In this document: one piece after another, positions 59,530 through 64,000 of the stretch
Layout of the letters: every line of letters starts with the position of its first letter
Position numbering within the stretch: position 1 is the first letter of the stretch
From: Patella vulgata
Taxonomy: Eukaryota > Mollusca > Gastropoda > Patellidae
Assembly (NCBI RefSeq): GCF_932274485.2
Contig: NC_065884.2
Location: 38,893,540 to 38,957,539 of the forward strand
Direction of reading: 5' to 3'
Length of the DNA: 64,000 bases
Made by a program: the position numbers and the translations under genes
The notes under the pieces: generated by a model
Database searches by the model: none
Seen by the model: only the letters and a program-made list of their open reading frames with translations
Told to the model about the DNA's origin: nothing

Positions 59530-60037
59530 ATTTCGTAATGGATCGTAAAAGACATAGGCAATTCCTGAGTCCCGAACGTGTAGATCTATTGACTGACTAT
59601 ATTGATAATGATATGGGACTTGGGGATGAAAGTGAAAGTAAAAACAAGGTATTGCAATCCGCACGTGGTCATGGCAGCGGGAGATGTGATGCGCGTGTTC
59701 GTGGCGGCATTGCTCATGGCTGCTATTGATATTTTTGTTCATTTTATATATCTTTATCAAAATCCAGTGAAAAAAACAATATCTTTTAATTATTTCATGG
59801 AGAAAAATTCGTGAGAAATCCAAAATGGCCGCCATGACGTCACGTGACTACATTATTATGCAAATTTCCAAAATTCTATTTTTTCCTCTTAGCCCAACCC
59901 CATGCCCATCCCAACAGACAAAAAAAATTTCCATAAAAGCTTCCATAAGTACTGCTTGCCATTCAGTTCCAACCCCCCTTTTTTCCTCAAAAAAGGGTCT
60001 AGCACAGGCAGTGGATTTACGTCTAGCATTGAAAGGG
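59530..60037. mobile_element. piggyBac-type element, copy 2, one end missing
   Basis: It is inverted relative to the copy at 18541-19556 and about half its length. The end GCATTGAAAGGG plus TTAA (60038-60041) is intact. The other end stops at about 59530 within the coding-like part. It includes GGCCGCCATGACGTCACGTG, the same regulatory-looking cluster. Confidence 0.75.
59538..59729 (+). pseudogene. Putative piggyBac transposase N-terminal segment
   Basis: MDRKRHRQFLSPERVDLLTD leads to YIDNDMGLGDESESKNKV, acidic as in piggyBac N termini. The same segment is present in copy 1. No catalytic core. Confidence 0.4.
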
Positions 60038-60041
60038 TTAA

Positions 60042-61577
60042 GTTCGGGTATCCGCGATTATCAAAAGGATCCATGATCTTAGTGTGTAATGGTAATATAT
60101 TCACAATTGTACCATATTTTTTACACTATTTGAGTACGAGGGGAGGCTATCAGTTTTGGTCCAATATTTACGAAATTCGAACTCAACTATCCTTAGGGTG
60201 TAATGGTGATATATTCCAACGTTGTTTTAAATCGGATAAAAATTATGACCTCTATAGGGTCGACAAGCTAAAAACGTGATTTTTAGTACATTCAGGGGCC
60301 ATAATTCAGGAAGTTATGGTCAGATATGCGCAAATATCGAAAGAAAACAAGGTCTTTGGGTTATAAACTTACATTTCGAGTTTCAACAAAATCAGATAAA
60401 AATTGTGACCTCTATAGGGTCCACAACCTTGATATACCTTATTTTTACGCTATTTGAGAACGAGGGGCGGCCATTTTGTCTGTCAGTTTTGGGCCGAATT
60501 TTCACGAAATTCGAACTCAGCTGCCCTTAGGGTGTAACGGTGATATACTAAAACGATGTTTTAAATCGGATAAAAATTATGACCTCTATAGGGTCCACAA
60601 GCTAAAAACGTGATTTTTTGTACAATCCGAGGCCATAATTCAGGAAGTTGCGGTCCGATATGCACGAATATCGAAAGGAACCGAGATCTCTGGGTTGTAA
60701 ACTTACATTTCAAGTTTCAACGAAATCGGATAAAAATTATGACCTCTATAGGGTCCACAACCTTGATATACCATATTTTTACGCTATTTCAGTACGAAGG
60801 GCGGTCATTTTTTCTGTCAGTTTTGGGCCGATTTTCATGAAATTCGAACTCAGTCCTCCTTAGGGTGTAACGGTGATAAAATAAAACATTTTTTTAAATC
60901 AGATAAAAATTATGACCTCTATAGGGTCCACAAGCTAAAAACACAATTTTTCGTACAATCAGGGGCCATAATTCAGGACGTTACGGTCCGATATGCACAA
61001 ATATCGAAAGGAACCAAGATCTTTGGTTATAAACTTACATTTCAAGTTTCAACAAAATCAGATAAAAATTGTGACCTCTATAGGGTCCACAACCTTGATA
61101 CACCATATTTTTACGCTATTTGAGAACGAAGGGTGGCCATTTTGTCTGTCAGTTTTTGACCGATTTTTACGAAATTCGAACTCAGTCGTCCTTAGGGTGT
61201 AACGGTGATATAATTGATATAATAACACGTTTTTTTAAATCAAATAAAAATTATGACCTCTATAGGGTCCACAAGCAAAAAACGTGATTTTTCGTACAAT
61301 CAGGGGCCATAATTCAAAAAGTTATGGTCCGATATGCGCAAATATCGAAAGGAACCGAGATCTGTGGGTTATAAACATACATTTCAAGTTTAAACCAAAT
61401 CAGATAAAAATTGTGACCTCTATAGTGTTCACAAGCGAAAACGTGATTTTTCGTACAATCAAGGGCCATAATCCATGAAGTTAAAGTCCAATATTTCAAG
61501 TTTCATTGAAATCGGATAAAAATTGTGACAGGGGCGACGACAATATACGTCCACATAAAAATGTGGGCGTATAAAAA
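60042..61577 (+). mobile_element. Family B element B12 with dimeric higher-order repeat
   Basis: CGTACAATC-type blocks recur at about 60285, 60619, 60952 and 61293 (334-341 bp apart) and once more at 61452 (159 bp). This reflects alternation of a 160-bp unit and a 174-bp unit carrying GGGCGGCCATTTTGTCTGTC. The 3' stem-loop CCACATAAAAATGTGG and GGGCGTATAAAAA are intact. Confidence 0.85.
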
Positions 61578-61584
61578 TCTGTAC

Positions 61585-63596
61585 TACATCAATTAATAGC
61601 AGAGTTGTTATGTTGACCAATCAACTTGCTTATAAATCGCAACTTAGCCTATGCAGAAAATTCTCATCATCGAGCTTAGTCAAGGTATTGATATAATGAA
61701 TCTATACTCAAGAGTTTCATCACTCTCACCCAATTAGAACAAAAGTTGTCTCATTCCAAAGTTGTAGCATCATGGGTCATTTGTCAGACTTAAAAAGTGA
61801 TCACATACTAAAACCAGTCGCCACATTATTTGTAATTGTTTTCTTTGCTTCCTTTTCACATTGTGTATTGTCTTCTTATTATGTAAGTAGTTAAGACATT
61901 TGTCTAACCAGGAATAACAATGCAACAGTTTATTTTTACATTTTATATATCAAGCTGGATACATATGGTACAATCCATAAAAGATTACAATAAAGTCATT
62001 CTTTCAATCTCACTCGACCAAGACTCACGCAAGTCTGCTGATAGAAATTGCTACATCGTCTCCTGCTGAAATCCAGCGGCTGTCTGACAAATGCTCAGAG
62101 ATATGATAGTCTTGTAGCTTTAGGTATGGACCTTCAATTATCTAATTGGTTAAATATGACGTAATTACGTATAATGATTGATTAATTAGCCTAATGACTT
62201 CGAAAACCACCCTTACGTGGATAGTGGAAACTTACACCAGAAGTTTCACATGTGTTATTTTGTTACTAACCTAGAATTAAATATTTACCAAATTATAACT
62301 CTTTTTACGTCGAAATCTGTCACTCATTATTTGAGTGCACAAGATCTGACTTCTATAGTATGTGTGAATCCAATAATTAGTTAAAGATACAATATAAAGC
62401 TATTATCAATTTAAAGAGAAGAAATTCTACCAATAGTTTTACAAAATCTCAACCAATCAAATTGTCTATCTCTGCTTTGAATGGAAAATGTGCATGATTG
62501 CCTTCTATCACCTAATAGACACCTACACCAAGTTTGAACATTCTACCTCAATTAGAAGGAGAGTTATTATGTTCCAAAGTCTCAACCAATCGGATTGAAG
62601 TCTCTACCTTGCCTAAGCAGAAAATGCTCAGCATCGAACTTTGTTAAGGTATTGATGTATTGAAAACATTCACGCAGTTTCACCACTGAAAGTCAATTAG
62701 AATCAAAGATGTTTCCTAAGTCTTGACCAATCAAATTGCTTATCGCTCTGCTTACCCAGAGCTAAAAATGCTCACTATCGAACTAGTCATGGTATTGATG
62801 TGATGAACTATACACCAAGCTTCATCACTTGCACTTAATTAAAACTAAAGTTGTGTCCCAAAGCATCAATCAAAAAAATTGCTTATTTCTGCTTACCCTA
62901 AGCAGAAATGCTCATCTCCTACCTCAATTAAGAGAGTTATTGTATTCCAAAGTCTCGATCATCAATCGAATTGCTTATTGCTCTGCTTACCCCTAACAGA
63001 AAATGCTCATTATCGAACTTAGTCAAGGCATTGATGTAATGGAACTATTCACTAAGTTTCATCACTCTCACTTAATTAGAGCTAAAGTTATCGTGTCCCA
63101 AAGCATCAACCAATCAAATTGCTTATCTCTGATTAACCTAAGCAGAAAATGGTCATCTTATAACTTTATCAATGCTTTCACCTAGTGAACGCCTACACAT
63201 TGAACATTCTACCTCGGAAGGAGAGTTACATGTATTGTGTTCGAAAGTCTCAAGCAATCAAATGGCTTATCGCTCTGCTAGCCCTGAGCAGAAAATGTTC
63301 ATTATCGAACTTAGTCAAGGTATTGATGTAATGAAACCATTTACCAAGTTTCATCACTCTCTCTTAATTAGAACTAAAGTTATCGTGTCCCAAAGCATCA
63401 ATCAAATTGCTTATCTCTGCTTATCCTAAGCAGAAAATGCTCACCTTTGAACTCCATTAGGCATTCACCTAATAAACACCTATACCAGGTTTGAAAATTC
63501 TAGCTCAATTAGAAGGAGAGTTATTGTGTCCAGACAGACAGGCGGACAGACAGACCATTTTAATAGTACCCTGCTTTCTTCGAAAGGTGGGGGACA
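61585..63596 (+). mobile_element. Family C element C6, interrupted
   Basis: C units at 61585-61765 and again at about 62446-63535 are followed by GACAGACAGGCGGACAGACA and the stem-loop CTGCTTTC..GAAAGGTGGGGGACA. The 5' terminus is not found. The 0.7 kb between the parts (61766-62445) is unrecognised. Confidence 0.7.
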
Positions 63597-64000
63597 ATGC
63601 AGGTACATGTATATGTAATGGGAGTGGTTGACAGTTTTTGGTCTTTTAAAGGAATCAAGATAACTGTCATATACTGCATTCTAAAAATTATCCTTATCAT
63701 ACACATACATGTAGCTGAGTTATACTACATGTAAATAAATTATCAATATATTATTAATATTATTTGATCTTCCACTATAAATCAGTATCAGTAAGCATGA
63801 GGAAACATTTTGGTTCAGGTTAATGGGTAGAAGCTTGATGTAGTTATCTCCCTTCCTCTTCATTCGGCCACAGCTCACCAAATATTTCTACGCGGTCACT
63901 CACGAATGTAGGGCAAAAGTTATTTTTAGTCTTTCTCTCCCTTTCCCCCCTTTTGCATGGCGATTTTTGTTGACTATTTGGTGTAGAATCGAAGAAAAGG
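63597..64000. other. Non-coding interval, nothing recognised
   Basis: No supported gene or repeat. Confidence 0.4.

Overview
This 64 kb window is AT-rich nuclear DNA of an animal, most likely a bivalve mollusc. The evidence is the dominance of satellite-bearing elements with subterminal inverted repeats and an (ACGG)n tract next to a 3' stem-loop, the architecture described as 'pearl' or HINE elements in bivalves. Tc1/mariner copies, piggyBac- and hAT-type relics, tRNA-derived SINEs, a Penelope-like element and one Ty3/gypsy fossil are also present. There is no operon structure, no rRNA or tRNA gene and no CRISPR. Species was not determined.

Host coding content is small. Two well-formed minus-strand exons (23881-23989 and 24287-24418) match the coiled coil of liprin-beta (PPFIBP family). 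A possible alternative first exon lies at 30261-30350. The interval between them is intron filled with repeats and a fossil gypsy pol. A possible terminal exon with a poly(A) signal lies at 32059-32199.

Layout. 1-2.9 kb: an old dispersed repeat split by a hAT-like TIR element, itself split by a Tc1 copy. 2.9-5.9 kb: a 2.6 kb TTAA-flanked element with internal repeats, abutting a TTAA MITE. 6.9-7.8 kb: two SINEs. 8.0-9.4 kb: a long inverted-repeat element. 9.6-18.5 kb: family A and B satellite elements, interrupted at 11.1-12.4 kb by a rearranged Penelope-like element and a hammerhead ribozyme behind a TATA/CRE promoter. 18.5-23.6 kb: a piggyBac-type deletion element, two hAT/BED-type pseudogenes and a second, nearly identical Tc1 copy. 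23.6-30.4 kb: liprin-beta exons and the gypsy fossil. 30.9-36.5 kb: B and A elements and a SINE split by a TIR element. 36.5-47.9 kb: nested family C, A and E (Helitron) elements and palindromic MITEs. 48-64 kb: more A/B/C elements, a roughly 245 bp tetranucleotide expansion, and Tc1, mariner and piggyBac-type relics.

The main theme is three families (A, B, C; my labels) built on one plan. Each has a 5' palindrome, a subterminal inverted repeat, an internal array of roughly 147-160 bp units, a GGAC-type microsatellite, and a 3' stem-loop formed by the other copy of the inverted repeat. Clean nesting shows their integration mode: a family A element sits inside a Tc1 transposase relic with no target duplication, between A residues, as expected of Helentron-type rolling-circle elements. 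All homology calls come from reading the sequence; no database search was run.
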